NCBI RefSeq assembly: GCF_002813325.1
Contig: NZ_PHUG01000001.1
Location: 3,472,001-3,536,000, forward strand
Direction: 5' to 3'
From: Janthinobacterium sp. 64
GTDB taxonomy: Bacteria; Pseudomonadota; Gammaproteobacteria; Burkholderiales; Burkholderiaceae_D
Length of the DNA stretch: 64,000 bases
Position numbers and translations under genes: made by a program. Under the pieces are notes generated by a model. The model did not search any database and was not told the DNA's origin. It saw only the letters and a program-made list of their open reading frames with translations. Below are positions 47,352 through 54,987 of the stretch, in pieces (position 1 is the stretch's first letter; each line of letters begins with the position of its first letter).

Positions 47352-47690
47352 ATGTTGAACACCCACCGCCGCGCCCTGGCCATCCTGTGCGCCACCCTTG
47401 CCACCTCGGCCATCGCGGCCGGCCCCACGGGCACGGCCGCCGACTATGGCCGCAGCGCCCCGCACACGACCGCCCAGCGCAGCATCGAGTTGCAGCCCGA
47501 CACGCGCCACATCAACGTCACGCGCGGCGAAACCGTCACCATCGCGCGCGCCGGCCAGCGTTTTACGTGGCACGTGCAAACTTTTAACCATCAAACGAAA
47601 TTCGCCCTGAGCGAGATCGCGCCACAGGACATGCCCGTCGATGGAGTGCAGGTGTATGTGGCCGCCAATCCACAGTACGCGGGCAGCTGA
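47352..47690 (+). CDS. CzcE-like exported metal-binding protein
   Basis: This 112-residue protein has a signal peptide (cleavage after AIAA, about residue 23) and a single small domain. The pattern IELQPDTRHINVTRGETVTI, FTWHVQTFNHQTKFALSEIAP and VQVYVAANPQYAG matches what I know of the CzcE family. CzcE is a periplasmic copper-binding protein first seen at a Cupriavidus metal-resistance locus. No efflux genes accompany it here. It sits directly upstream of the fecI-like sigma gene, with a Fur box beginning 63 bp after its stop. Confidence 0.75.
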   Translation: MLNTHRRALAILCATLATSAIAAGPTGTAADYGRSAPHTTAQRSIELQPDTRHINVTRGETVTIARAGQRFTWHVQTFNHQTKFALSEIAPQDMPVDGVQVYVAANPQYAGS

Positions 47691-47753
47691 GCTTCAGCAT
47701 AAACACCACAGCACGCAAGCGCGGCATCGACAGCGGCGTTGGGGCACTGCTAC

Positions 47754-47772
47754 AATGAGAATCGTTATCATT
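47754..47772 (+). promoter_or_regulatory. Fur box of the fecI-fecR-receptor operon
   Basis: AATGAGAATCGTTATCATT contains TGAGAATCGTTATCA (47756-47770), which matches 13 of 15 positions of the 7-1-7 Fur consensus. It overlaps an in-frame ATG at 47755, showing that this ATG is part of the control region and not the true start. Confidence 0.85.
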
Positions 47773-47778
47773 TACGGC

Positions 47779-48321
47779 ATGTTAGCAACGCCGTCCCGCC
47801 CTTCCTGCCGACTGTCTCCCGTGGTTGCACGCTATTACCGAGAACTGCTGAATTTTTGCCTGCGCAACCTGAAGGACCGGGCGGCGGCGGCTGACGTAGT
47901 GCAGGAAAGCTATGCCCGCTTCCTCAGCATGCAGCGCGCGGGACAAGCCATCGCCGAGCCGCGCGCCCTGCTGCACCAGACGGCGCGCCGCCTGCTGATC
48001 GACGGCCACCGGCGCGCCGCCGTGCGCGACCACGACGAGCTCGACACCTTGCTGGAAACGCAGCAGCCAGCCGCGCCCGCGCATGCCCAGCCCGAAGCAA
48101 TCTATGCCTACGAAGAATATGCCACAGCCATCGCGCGCGCCATCGCAGCCTTGCCACCGCGCTGCCGTGAAGCCTTCATCCTGAACCGTTTCGATGGCCT
48201 GTCGCACCAGCAAGTGGCGGAGCAGATGGGTATTTCGCGCAATATGGTGGCGCAGCACATCATGCGCGGCGTGCTCGCCTGCAGGGCCGTGGAGGAGCGC
48301 ATCAAGGGGACGCAGCCATGA
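47779..48321 (+). CDS. FecI-like ECF RNA polymerase sigma factor
   Basis: This 180-residue ECF sigma factor of the iron-starvation group has region 2 (YYRELLNFCLRNLKDRAAAADVVQESYARFL) and region 4 (ALPPRCREAFILNRFDGLSHQQVAEQMGISRNMVAQH). The start is not certain. ATG 47779 is used because an upstream ATG (47755) falls within the Fur box; a GTG at 47821 is also possible. It overlaps fecR by four bases (ATGA). It should direct transcription of the downstream receptor when FecR signals ligand binding. Confidence 0.92.
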   Translation: MLATPSRPSCRLSPVVARYYRELLNFCLRNLKDRAAAADVVQESYARFLSMQRAGQAIAEPRALLHQTARRLLIDGHRRAAVRDHDELDTLLETQQPAAPAHAQPEAIYAYEEYATAIARAIAALPPRCREAFILNRFDGLSHQQVAEQMGISRNMVAQHIMRGVLACRAVEERIKGTQP

Positions 48322-49343
48322 GACCATCAGATCGCCACGACAGCGCCGCCTTCCTCGCGCAACAGCCCGCGCTGGACGTGCAGGCCGCCGACTGGCTGGT
48401 GCGCCGCCAGGATGGCCTCGATGAGCGCGAGGAAGCGGCCTTCCAGCAATGGCTCGCCGCCAGCACGGCGCATGCGGCCGCCTACGCGCAGCTGGCCAGC
48501 GTGTGGGATGGACTCGACGCGCTGCCGGACGCCACCATCGCGCGTTTGCGTCCCGTCCCCGCCAGCAAGACGGCGCCATCGCTGCCCCGCTTTTCCTGGC
48601 TGACGCAACTGTGCCAGCCCGTGCGCCTGGCTGGCGCCGCCGTCGTGTGCGCCGTGCTGGCGGGCGGCTGGCAATACTGGCTGCATCAGCCCGTCTACAG
48701 CGCCAGCTTTGCCAGCGTGCGCGGCGAACAATTGACGGTGGAATTGCCCGATGGCAGCATCTTGCGCCTGGACACGGCCACGCGCGTCGACGTCACCCTG
48801 TACCGCCAGCGCCGCGAAGTGCGCCTGCCGGAAGGCCAGGCCCTGTTGACGGTCGCGCCCGACAAGACGCGCCCGTTCGAGGTGCTGGCCGGTCCCGTGC
48901 GCGTCACCGTGCTGGGCACACGCTTTAGCGTGCGCCATACGCATAGCGGTCTGTACGGCGATGGCGCCAGCGTGCAAGTGGAACACGGCATCGTGCGCGT
49001 GGCGGGCAGCGGCGCGCCGCTGCTGCTGACGGCGGGCCAGGCCGTGCGCAGCGATGCGGCGGGCACGCTGGAAGCGTTGACGAATGCCACGCCCGAAGAC
49101 GCGATGCTGTGGCGTGAAGGCCGCGCGCATTTCAACAACACGCCCTTGCGCGTAGCCCTGGCCGAGTTCGAGCGCTATGGCCCGACGCACTTGCGCCTGG
49201 CCGATGCAGCCGTAGGCGAACTGCGCCTGAACGGCAGTTTCAAACTGCGCGAAGTGGCATCCTTCCGCCGCGCCCTGCCGCAAGTGCTGCCCCTGCGCCT
49301 GCGCGAAGAAGGCGGCAGTACCGTCATCACGGCTGCGCCATAA
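48318..49343 (+). CDS. FecR-like anti-sigma/sigma regulator
   Basis: This 341-residue inner-membrane regulator has a cytoplasmic N-terminal DUF4880-like domain (AADWLVRRQDGLDEREEAAFQQWLAA). One membrane helix follows (about 97-117, VRLAGAAVVCAVLAGGWQYWL). The periplasmic FecR domain (GEQLTVELPDGSILRLDTATRVDV, RPFEVLAGPVRVTVLGTRFSV) is followed by a C-terminal STN-like domain. It couples the downstream receptor's N-terminal signalling domain to the sigma factor. Confidence 0.93.
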   Translation: MRPSDRHDSAAFLAQQPALDVQAADWLVRRQDGLDEREEAAFQQWLAASTAHAAAYAQLASVWDGLDALPDATIARLRPVPASKTAPSLPRFSWLTQLCQPVRLAGAAVVCAVLAGGWQYWLHQPVYSASFASVRGEQLTVELPDGSILRLDTATRVDVTLYRQRREVRLPEGQALLTVAPDKTRPFEVLAGPVRVTVLGTRFSVRHTHSGLYGDGASVQVEHGIVRVAGSGAPLLLTAGQAVRSDAAGTLEALTNATPEDAMLWREGRAHFNNTPLRVALAEFERYGPTHLRLADAAVGELRLNGSFKLREVASFRRALPQVLPLRLREEGGSTVITAAP

Positions 49344-49391
49344 ATTTTTTGCGATTGACCTCAACTGTTTGGCGGCTCGTGCGTCTTCATT

Positions 49392-49410
49392 GGTAATGAT
49401 TCGTATTTAT
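49392..49410 (+). promoter_or_regulatory. Weak Fur-like sequence before the receptor
   Basis: GGTAATGATTCGTATTTAT matches 11 of 19 Fur consensus positions. It lies 25 bp before the receptor ATG, between fecR and the receptor. It is too degenerate to call alone but is positionally sensible. Confidence 0.3.
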
Positions 49411-49434
49411 ATTTACTTTTGGAGAATAGCCTCG

Positions 49435-51900
49435 ATGTCTTGCCCGCGTACCGTTTCCCCGTTCCACTTCGCTCCCCTCACTCTGGCCCTCGCCCTGGCC
49501 GCCATTGGCGCCGCGCCCTCGCTGCATGCCCAGGCCTTGACCACGGAAGCCGTCGTCACGGTCGCCGTGCCGGCGCAGGCGCTGGGCACGGCCTTGAATA
49601 CCCTGGCGCGCCAGGCGGGATTGCAATTGATGGTGCATCCCGACTTGGTGGCCGGCAAGCACGCCCCCGCCGTGACCGGGCAATTGTCCGCGCGCCAGGC
49701 GCTCGAACGCTTGCTGGCCGGCACTGGCCTGGTGGCGCAAATGGACGGCAACGACGTGATCATCCGCGCGGGGAGCATTGCCGCGCCGGAAAAGACCATG
49801 GCGCCCGTCACCGTCAGCGCGGCGCAGGAACGTGACGGCACCACGGAAGGCAGCGCTTCCTACACCACCGCATCGATGCAGACGGCCACGCGCCTGCCCC
49901 TGTCGATCCGCGAAACGCCGCAGTCCGTCAGCGTCGTCACGCGCCAGCAGATGGACGAGCAAAACATCGTGCAGCAGGAAGACCTCGTCAAGCGCACCAC
50001 GGGCCTGACGTTCGTGCAATATGGCCCGTCCGGCAGCGATACCAACGGCTTTTTTGCGCGTGGCGCCAGCGTGCAAAACATGCAGGTCGACGGCGTGGCG
50101 CGCCTGTTTACGGATTACGTGGGCATTTTCCAGACGAATGACATGGTGATCTATGACCGCGCCGAAGTGGTGCGCGGGGCCACCGGCCTGATGAACGGCA
50201 TCGGCACGCCGGGCGCCACCATCAACCTGGTGCGCAAGCGTCCCACGGCCACGGCACAAGCGAGCCTCAAGCTGACGGGCGGCACCTGGGATTACCGCCG
50301 CGGCGAAGCCGATATTGCCGGTCCCGTCAACGAAGCACGCACAGTGCGCGCGCGCCTGGTGGCGGCCGTGCAGGAAAACCAGTCGCAAGTCGACTATGAA
50401 AAGGAAAAGCGCAAAGTCCTGTACGGCATCATCGAGGCGGACCTGGCGCCCAATACCCTGGCGACCCTCGGCTTTGCCTGGCAAGACTACCAGGCCCAAG
50501 GTGTGGGCCGCTCGGGCCGCCCCTTCTTCTACAAGGACGGCACGCGCACGCACTGGCAACGTTCCGATTCCTCGGGCGCGCGCTGGGCATCCGCCGACCG
50601 TGAAAACCGCAGCTACTTTGCCAGCCTGGAACATCAGTTCGGCAACGGCTGGCGCGCCAAGGCCACGCTGACGCGCGACAGCAGCGATTACACGGAAGTG
50701 CCGGGCTGGACCGATGAATTCGGCATCGACAAGGCCACAGGTACAGGCGTGGGGCTGTGGTCGGCCCTGTGGGCAGGCAAACCCGTGCAAGATACCCTGG
50801 ACGTCTACGCGAATGGCCCCGTCGACCTGTTCGGCCGCCGCCACGAGTTGGTGCTGGGCGCCACCAGTTCGCGCACGCGCAACGATACGCAAGGCCACGG
50901 CCGCTGGTCCTTCCCCGGCTGGAGCAACGTCATCGAGAATATTTTCACATGGGATGGCAATACGCCTGTGAAGCCGAACAATCCGCCCAACAGCGACATC
51001 CACTCCACCGAGCGCACCAACAGCGTCTACGCCACGGCACGCATCAAGGCGACCGACACCCTGGCACTGGTGCTCGGTTCGCGCGTCACCAGCTGGAAGC
51101 GTTCACAGTCGGAAACGCCGTTCGACAGCAAGATCACGGACCGCAGCAGCCGCCAGGAAACGGGCGAATTCACGCCGTACGCCGGCGTCGTCTACGACGT
51201 CAGCCGCGACTGGTCCGTGTATGGCAGCTACACGAATATCTTCCAGCCGCAAAACAACAAGGGCGCCGATGGCAGCTACCTCGATCCCCTGCTGGGCAAC
51301 AGCTACGAAGCTGGCGTGAAAGGCGCGCTGCTGGACAAGCGTCTCAACGTCACGGCCGCCCTGTACAAGACCAAGCAAGACAATTTTGCCGTGTCGATCC
51401 CCGGCGCCTTTGCGCCCGACGGTTCGCAAGCCTACCGCGCCGCCACGGGCACGACCAGCCGCGGCCTGGAACTGGAAGTGGCGGGCCAGCTGGCCACCAA
51501 CTGGCAAGGCACGGCCGGTTTTGCACGCAACATGAGCGCCGACTCCGACGGCAAGCAACTCAATACGGAAGTGCCGCAAAGCACCTTCAAGGTCTTCACC
51601 AGCTATCGCTTGCCAGAGTTGGGCGGCGCCGGCGCGGGCGGCCTGAACGTGGGCGGTGGCGTGCGCTGGCAAAACCATACGCGCTCCGACATGTCCTACC
51701 TGGCCCTGCCGGGCGACCCCATCATCCGCCAGGGCAGTTATGTGCTGGCCGATGCCATGCTGCAATACGCGTTCAGCAAGACCGTCAGCGTGTCCGTGAA
51801 TGTGAATAACCTGTTCGACAAGCACTACCAGGTCAATTCGAATTCCTCGTATTACGGCGAAGGGCGCAACGTGCGCGTGGGCCTGGCGTTCAAGCTGTAA
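49435..51900 (+). CDS. TonB-dependent receptor with STN signalling domain (FpvA/FhuE-like)
   Basis: This 821-residue outer-membrane transducer has a signal peptide ending LHAQA (about residue 34), a periplasmic STN domain (about 40-115, VPAQALGTALNTLARQAGLQL), and a plug with LSIRETPQSVSVVTRQQMDEQ, RTTGLTF and VQNMQVDGVAR. Its barrel ends NVRVGLAFKL. The STN domain and adjacent fecIR mean it both imports and signals. The plug resembles FpvA/FhuE hydroxamate or mixed siderophore receptors. ATG 49435 follows GGAG at ten bases. Confidence 0.92.
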   Translation: MSCPRTVSPFHFAPLTLALALAAIGAAPSLHAQALTTEAVVTVAVPAQALGTALNTLARQAGLQLMVHPDLVAGKHAPAVTGQLSARQALERLLAGTGLVAQMDGNDVIIRAGSIAAPEKTMAPVTVSAAQERDGTTEGSASYTTASMQTATRLPLSIRETPQSVSVVTRQQMDEQNIVQQEDLVKRTTGLTFVQYGPSGSDTNGFFARGASVQNMQVDGVARLFTDYVGIFQTNDMVIYDRAEVVRGATGLMNGIGTPGATINLVRKRPTATAQASLKLTGGTWDYRRGEADIAGPVNEARTVRARLVAAVQENQSQVDYEKEKRKVLYGIIEADLAPNTLATLGFAWQDYQAQGVGRSGRPFFYKDGTRTHWQRSDSSGARWASADRENRSYFASLEHQFGNGWRAKATLTRDSSDYTEVPGWTDEFGIDKATGTGVGLWSALWAGKPVQDTLDVYANGPVDLFGRRHELVLGATSSRTRNDTQGHGRWSFPGWSNVIENIFTWDGNTPVKPNNPPNSDIHSTERTNSVYATARIKATDTLALVLGSRVTSWKRSQSETPFDSKITDRSSRQETGEFTPYAGVVYDVSRDWSVYGSYTNIFQPQNNKGADGSYLDPLLGNSYEAGVKGALLDKRLNVTAALYKTKQDNFAVSIPGAFAPDGSQAYRAATGTTSRGLELEVAGQLATNWQGTAGFARNMSADSDGKQLNTEVPQSTFKVFTSYRLPELGGAGAGGLNVGGGVRWQNHTRSDMSYLALPGDPIIRQGSYVLADAMLQYAFSKTVSVSVNVNNLFDKHYQVNSNSSYYGEGRNVRVGLAFKL

Positions 51901-51913
51901 TTTTCATCGGCGT

Positions 51914-51953
51914 AAAAAAACCGGAAGCGCCTTGCGGCGTTTCCGGTTTTTTT
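51914..51953. terminator. Bidirectional terminator between receptor and ahpF
   Basis: A 15-base stem AAAACCGGAAGCGCC / GGCGTTTCCGGTTTT with a TTGC loop has A-rich sequence on the left and seven T on the right. It serves both convergent transcription units. Confidence 0.9.
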
Positions 51954-51966
51954 GCGGCGGGACAGC

Positions 51967-53562
51967 TTAGGCCGTCAATGCTTCTTTCGCTGCCGACTCT
52001 TCCACCACTTCCTCGTCATCCGAGCGGATCAGGTGGTCAAAGGCGGACAGGGCTGCCTTGGCGCCTTCGCCGGTGGCGATGATGATCTGCTTGTACGGCA
52101 CCGTGGTGACGTCGCCGGCCGCAAACACGCCGGGGATCGAGGTCTGGCCGCGGGCATCGACTTCGATTTCACCGTGGCGCGACAGTGCCACCGTGCCTTT
52201 GAGCCACTCCGTGTTCGGCACCAGGCCGATTTGCACGAAGACGCCTTCCAGCTCGACCTTTTTCGACTCGCCGCCGACCCGGTCCGTATAGCTCAGGCCA
52301 TTGACGATCTTGCCGTCGCCGTGGATCTCGGTCGTTTGCGCCGACGTGATCACGGTCACGTTAGGCAGGCTGTGCAGCTTGCGTTGCAGCACCGCATCGG
52401 CACGCAATTCCGCGCCGAACTCGATCAGGGTCACGTGTTTCACGAGACCGGCCAGGTCGATCGCCGCTTCCACACCCGAGTTGCCGCCGCCGATCACGGC
52501 CACGCGCTTGCCCTTGAACAGCGGGCCATCGCAGTGCGGGCAGTAGGCGACACCGTGGTTGCGGTATTCCTTCTCGCCCGGCACGTTGATTTCGCGCCAG
52601 CGGGCGCCGGTGGCCAGGATCACGGTCTTGGCTTTCAGGATGGCGCCATTCGCCGTTTCAATCTGCACCAACTTGCCCGGCGTCAGTTTCGCGGCGCGCT
52701 GGGTGTTCATGATGTCGACGTCGTATTCCTTGACGTGCTGTTCCAGCGCCATGGCGAACTTCGGACCATCGGTTTCCTTGACGGAAATAAAGTTTTCGAT
52801 GGCAAGGGTGTCGAGCACCTGGCCGCCGAAACGCTCGGCCAGCACGCCCGTCTTGATGCCTTTGCGGGCCGCGTAGATGGCCGCTGCCGCGCCGGCAGGG
52901 CCGCCGCCGACGATCAGCACGTCAAACACGTCTTTCTTGTTCAGTGCTTCCGCCTGGCGGGCGCCGGCATTGGTGTCGAGCTTGGCGAGGATTTCCTCGA
53001 CATTCGTGCGTCCCTGGCCAAAGTGCTGGCCATTGAGGAACATCATCGGCACGGCCATGATTTGCCGCTCTTCCACTTCTTTCGGGAACACGCCGCCATC
53101 GATGGTGGTGACCTTGATGCGCGGGTTGATCACGGCCATGGCATTCAAGGCCTGCACCACTTCCGGGCAGTTATGGCAGGAGAGCGAAATAAACGTTTCA
53201 AACTCGTAATCGCCGTCGAGGTTGCGGATCTGCTCGATCACGGCGTCGTCGAACTTGATGGTGTGGCCGCCCACTTGCAGCAGCGCCAGCACCAAGGAGG
53301 TAAATTCGTGGCCCAGCGGTACACCGGCGAAACGCACGCCGATGTCGGAGCCGGTACGGTTGATGCTGAACGACGGGGCGCGTACGCCAGCGTCAAGGCG
53401 CTCGACCAGCGTGATCTTGTCGCTCAACAGGACTATTTCCTGGAGCAATTCCTTCATCTCGCGGGCTTTTGCGCTGTCATCGAGAGAAGCGACCAGCTCA
53501 AGCGGATACACCACTTTTTCCAGGTAGGATTTCAGTTGGGTTTTGAGGGTGGCATCTAACAT
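51967..53562 (-). CDS. ahpF: Alkyl hydroperoxide reductase subunit F
   Basis: This 531-residue flavoprotein passes electrons from NADH to AhpC. The N-terminal double thioredoxin domain has CHNC (Cys129, Cys132). The FAD/NAD module has [18 protein letters not shown], the redox pair CPHC (Cys341, Cys344) and the NADH site [15 protein letters not shown]. All four catalytic cysteines are intact and length matches E. coli AhpF. It lies 98 bp downstream of ahpC, with a stem-loop between. Confidence 0.97.
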   Translation of the reverse strand: MLDATLKTQLKSYLEKVVYPLELVASLDDSAKAREMKELLQEIVLLSDKITLVERLDAGVRAPSFSINRTGSDIGVRFAGVPLGHEFTSLVLALLQVGGHTIKFDDAVIEQIRNLDGDYEFETFISLSCHNCPEVVQALNAMAVINPRIKVTTIDGGVFPKEVEERQIMAVPMMFLNGQHFGQGRTNVEEILAKLDTNAGARQAEALNKKDVFDVLIVGGGPAGAAAAIYAARKGIKTGVLAERFGGQVLDTLAIENFISVKETDGPKFAMALEQHVKEYDVDIMNTQRAAKLTPGKLVQIETANGAILKAKTVILATGARWREINVPGEKEYRNHGVAYCPHCDGPLFKGKRVAVIGGGNSGVEAAIDLAGLVKHVTLIEFGAELRADAVLQRKLHSLPNVTVITSAQTTEIHGDGKIVNGLSYTDRVGGESKKVELEGVFVQIGLVPNTEWLKGTVALSRHGEIEVDARGQTSIPGVFAAGDVTTVPYKQIIIATGEGAKAALSAFDHLIRSDDEEVVEESAAKEALTA

Positions 53563-53594
53563 GATTATTTCTTCCTTTACAAATATTTAGGCGT

Positions 53595-53622
53595 ATGCCG
53601 GGCCGGACGCCCGGTCCGGCAT
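53595..53622 (-). other. Stem-loop between ahpC and ahpF
   Basis: ATGCCGGGCCGG / CCGGTCCGGCAT folds with a four-base loop and one mismatch. No T tract follows on the minus strand. It sits 39 bp after the ahpC stop and could stabilise ahpC mRNA or reduce read-through into ahpF. Confidence 0.6.
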
Positions 53623-53660
53623 CGCGGTAACTACTTGTTTGCTACGTGTTGCATCGAGAC

Positions 53661-54224
53661 TTAGATCTTGCCAACCAGGTCCAGCGATGGGGTCAGGGTT
53701 GCTGCGCCTTCCGTCCATTTGGCTGGGCACACTTCGCCTGGGTGAGCGGCAACGTATTGAGCTGCCTTAACTTTGCGCAACAGTTCCGATGCGTCACGGC
53801 CGATGCCGTTGTCATGCACTTCCAGCACTTTGATGAAGCCGTCTGGATTGATGACGAAGGTACCGCGCAGTGCCATGCCTTCTTCTTCGATCATGACTTC
53901 GAAATTGCGCGACAGGGTACCGGTTGGGTCGCCGATCAGTGCGTATTGCACTTTCTTGATCGCGTCCGAGGTGTCGTGCCATGCTTTGTGCGCGAAGTGC
54001 GAATCGGTCGAGATGCCGTAGACATCGACGCCCAGCTTCTGGAACTCGGCGTGGTGATCGGCCAGGTCTTCCAGTTCGGTTGGGCAAACGAAGGTGAAGT
54101 CGGCTGGGTAGAACACGAATACCGACCACTTGCCTTTCAGCGACGCTTCCGTCAGGTCGACGAATTTGCCATTGTGGAATGCGGTTGCCTTGAATGGTTT
54201 AACTTGGGTATTGATGAGCGACAT
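53661..54224 (-). CDS. ahpC: Alkyl hydroperoxide reductase subunit C (2-Cys peroxiredoxin)
   Basis: This 187-residue peroxiredoxin reduces hydrogen peroxide and organic peroxides. The peroxidatic Cys47 is in DFTFVCPTE and the resolving Cys166 is in GEVCPAKW. The start [11 protein letters not shown] is at ATG 54224, and another ATG two codons upstream is in frame. The length equals the E. coli protein. The C-terminal tail is the sensitive, YF-less type. The upstream gap contains an inverted repeat that may be an operator. Confidence 0.97.
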   Translation of the reverse strand: MSLINTQVKPFKATAFHNGKFVDLTEASLKGKWSVFVFYPADFTFVCPTELEDLADHHAEFQKLGVDVYGISTDSHFAHKAWHDTSDAIKKVQYALIGDPTGTLSRNFEVMIEEEGMALRGTFVINPDGFIKVLEVHDNGIGRDASELLRKVKAAQYVAAHPGEVCPAKWTEGAATLTPSLDLVGKI

Positions 54225-54323
54225 AATCATTTCCTCTCGTGTGGTGAATCAGTAAGACTCTAGTGTAAGGGGTTTTAACCCATATGCAAAATTGATTGTC
54301 ACAATAGTTTCAATTGGTTTTAA

Positions 54324-54354
54324 CTATCATGGCATCATGGGAACTCCATGATAG
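54324..54354. promoter_or_regulatory. Inverted repeat upstream of ahpC
   Basis: CTATCATGG (54324-54332) and CCATGATAG (54346-54354) are perfect nine-base arms with a 13-base spacer. They are preceded by ATAGTT/AACTAT arms (54304-54326). The ATAG and CTAT elements hint at an OxyR-type site, but the spacing does not fit the four-element OxyR motif. Confidence 0.45.
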
Positions 54355-54412
54355 GCAGTTCCCACGGGATTGAACAGCGACAAAAAGGATTCCCCTTCCT
54401 GCCGCCGGGTCG

Positions 54413-54811
54413 TTAATTTTTGAGTTCTTCCGGTACTTTGCCGCCGTTTTCCGCCAGCTTGATCATCACCTGGCGATGCAGCCAGATATTCATGCTGGCC
54501 GAATCGTTGGTGTCGCCCGTGAAGTGCAGCTCTTGCGCCAGTTCCTTGCGCGAGGCCAGGCTGCTGTCGAGTTGAAGCAATTTCATCAGGTCGACGATGG
54601 ACGTGCGCCAATTGAGTTTTTCCGCGTTCTTGCTGGCCAGCTCGACCAGCACCACTTCCACGTCCACCACGGGCGCGGCAGCCGCTGGCGCAGCAGGTGC
54701 TGCCGCCGGTGCTGCGGCAGGTGCTATCGTGGCGGCGGCCGGCGTGGCTGCCGGTGCGGCGTCGGACGCATGGTGGAAGATTTTGTTGTAGATATTGCTG
54801 AAAATGCCCAT
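54413..54811 (-). CDS. DUF3597 domain protein with Ala/Pro linker
   Basis: This 132-residue protein starts MGIFSNIYNKIFHHASDAAP. About 30 residues of Ala/Pro-rich linker follow, then the DUF3597 core: VDVEVVLVELASKNAEKLNWRTSIVDLMKLLQLDSSL, ARKELAQELHFTGDTNDSASMNIWLHRQVMIKLAENGGKVP. No signal peptide or membrane helix is seen. No function is established for the family. Confidence 0.85.
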   Translation of the reverse strand: MGIFSNIYNKIFHHASDAAPAATPAAATIAPAAAPAAAPAAPAAAAPVVDVEVVLVELASKNAEKLNWRTSIVDLMKLLQLDSSLASRKELAQELHFTGDTNDSASMNIWLHRQVMIKLAENGGKVPEELKN

Positions 54812-54987
54812 GAGGTCACCTCGAGTTGAGTGAATGGAAGAAGGTTTGCCTGCGCGCCCGGTTCATGACGCGAACCGGTGACAGCTGGAGCCGGGCGCAG
54901 GCGCCAGCCCATCGAGTATAAGCCCGTTCAAGCCGGGAGCCCCGTCCCGCAGGCTTGCGACAAATCTGGTGGCAGGGTATGCCTGTT

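Noticed and set aside
49387..53559. Long antisense frames facing the second receptor (minus strand) and ahpF (plus strand)
   Set aside because: Both lie opposite well-supported genes and have shadow-like amino acid composition.
54304..54354. A canonical OxyR site upstream of ahpC
   Set aside because: ATAG and CTAT elements are present but their spacing does not follow the ATAG-N7-CTAT-N7-ATAG-N7-CTAT pattern. Only the inverted repeats are reported.
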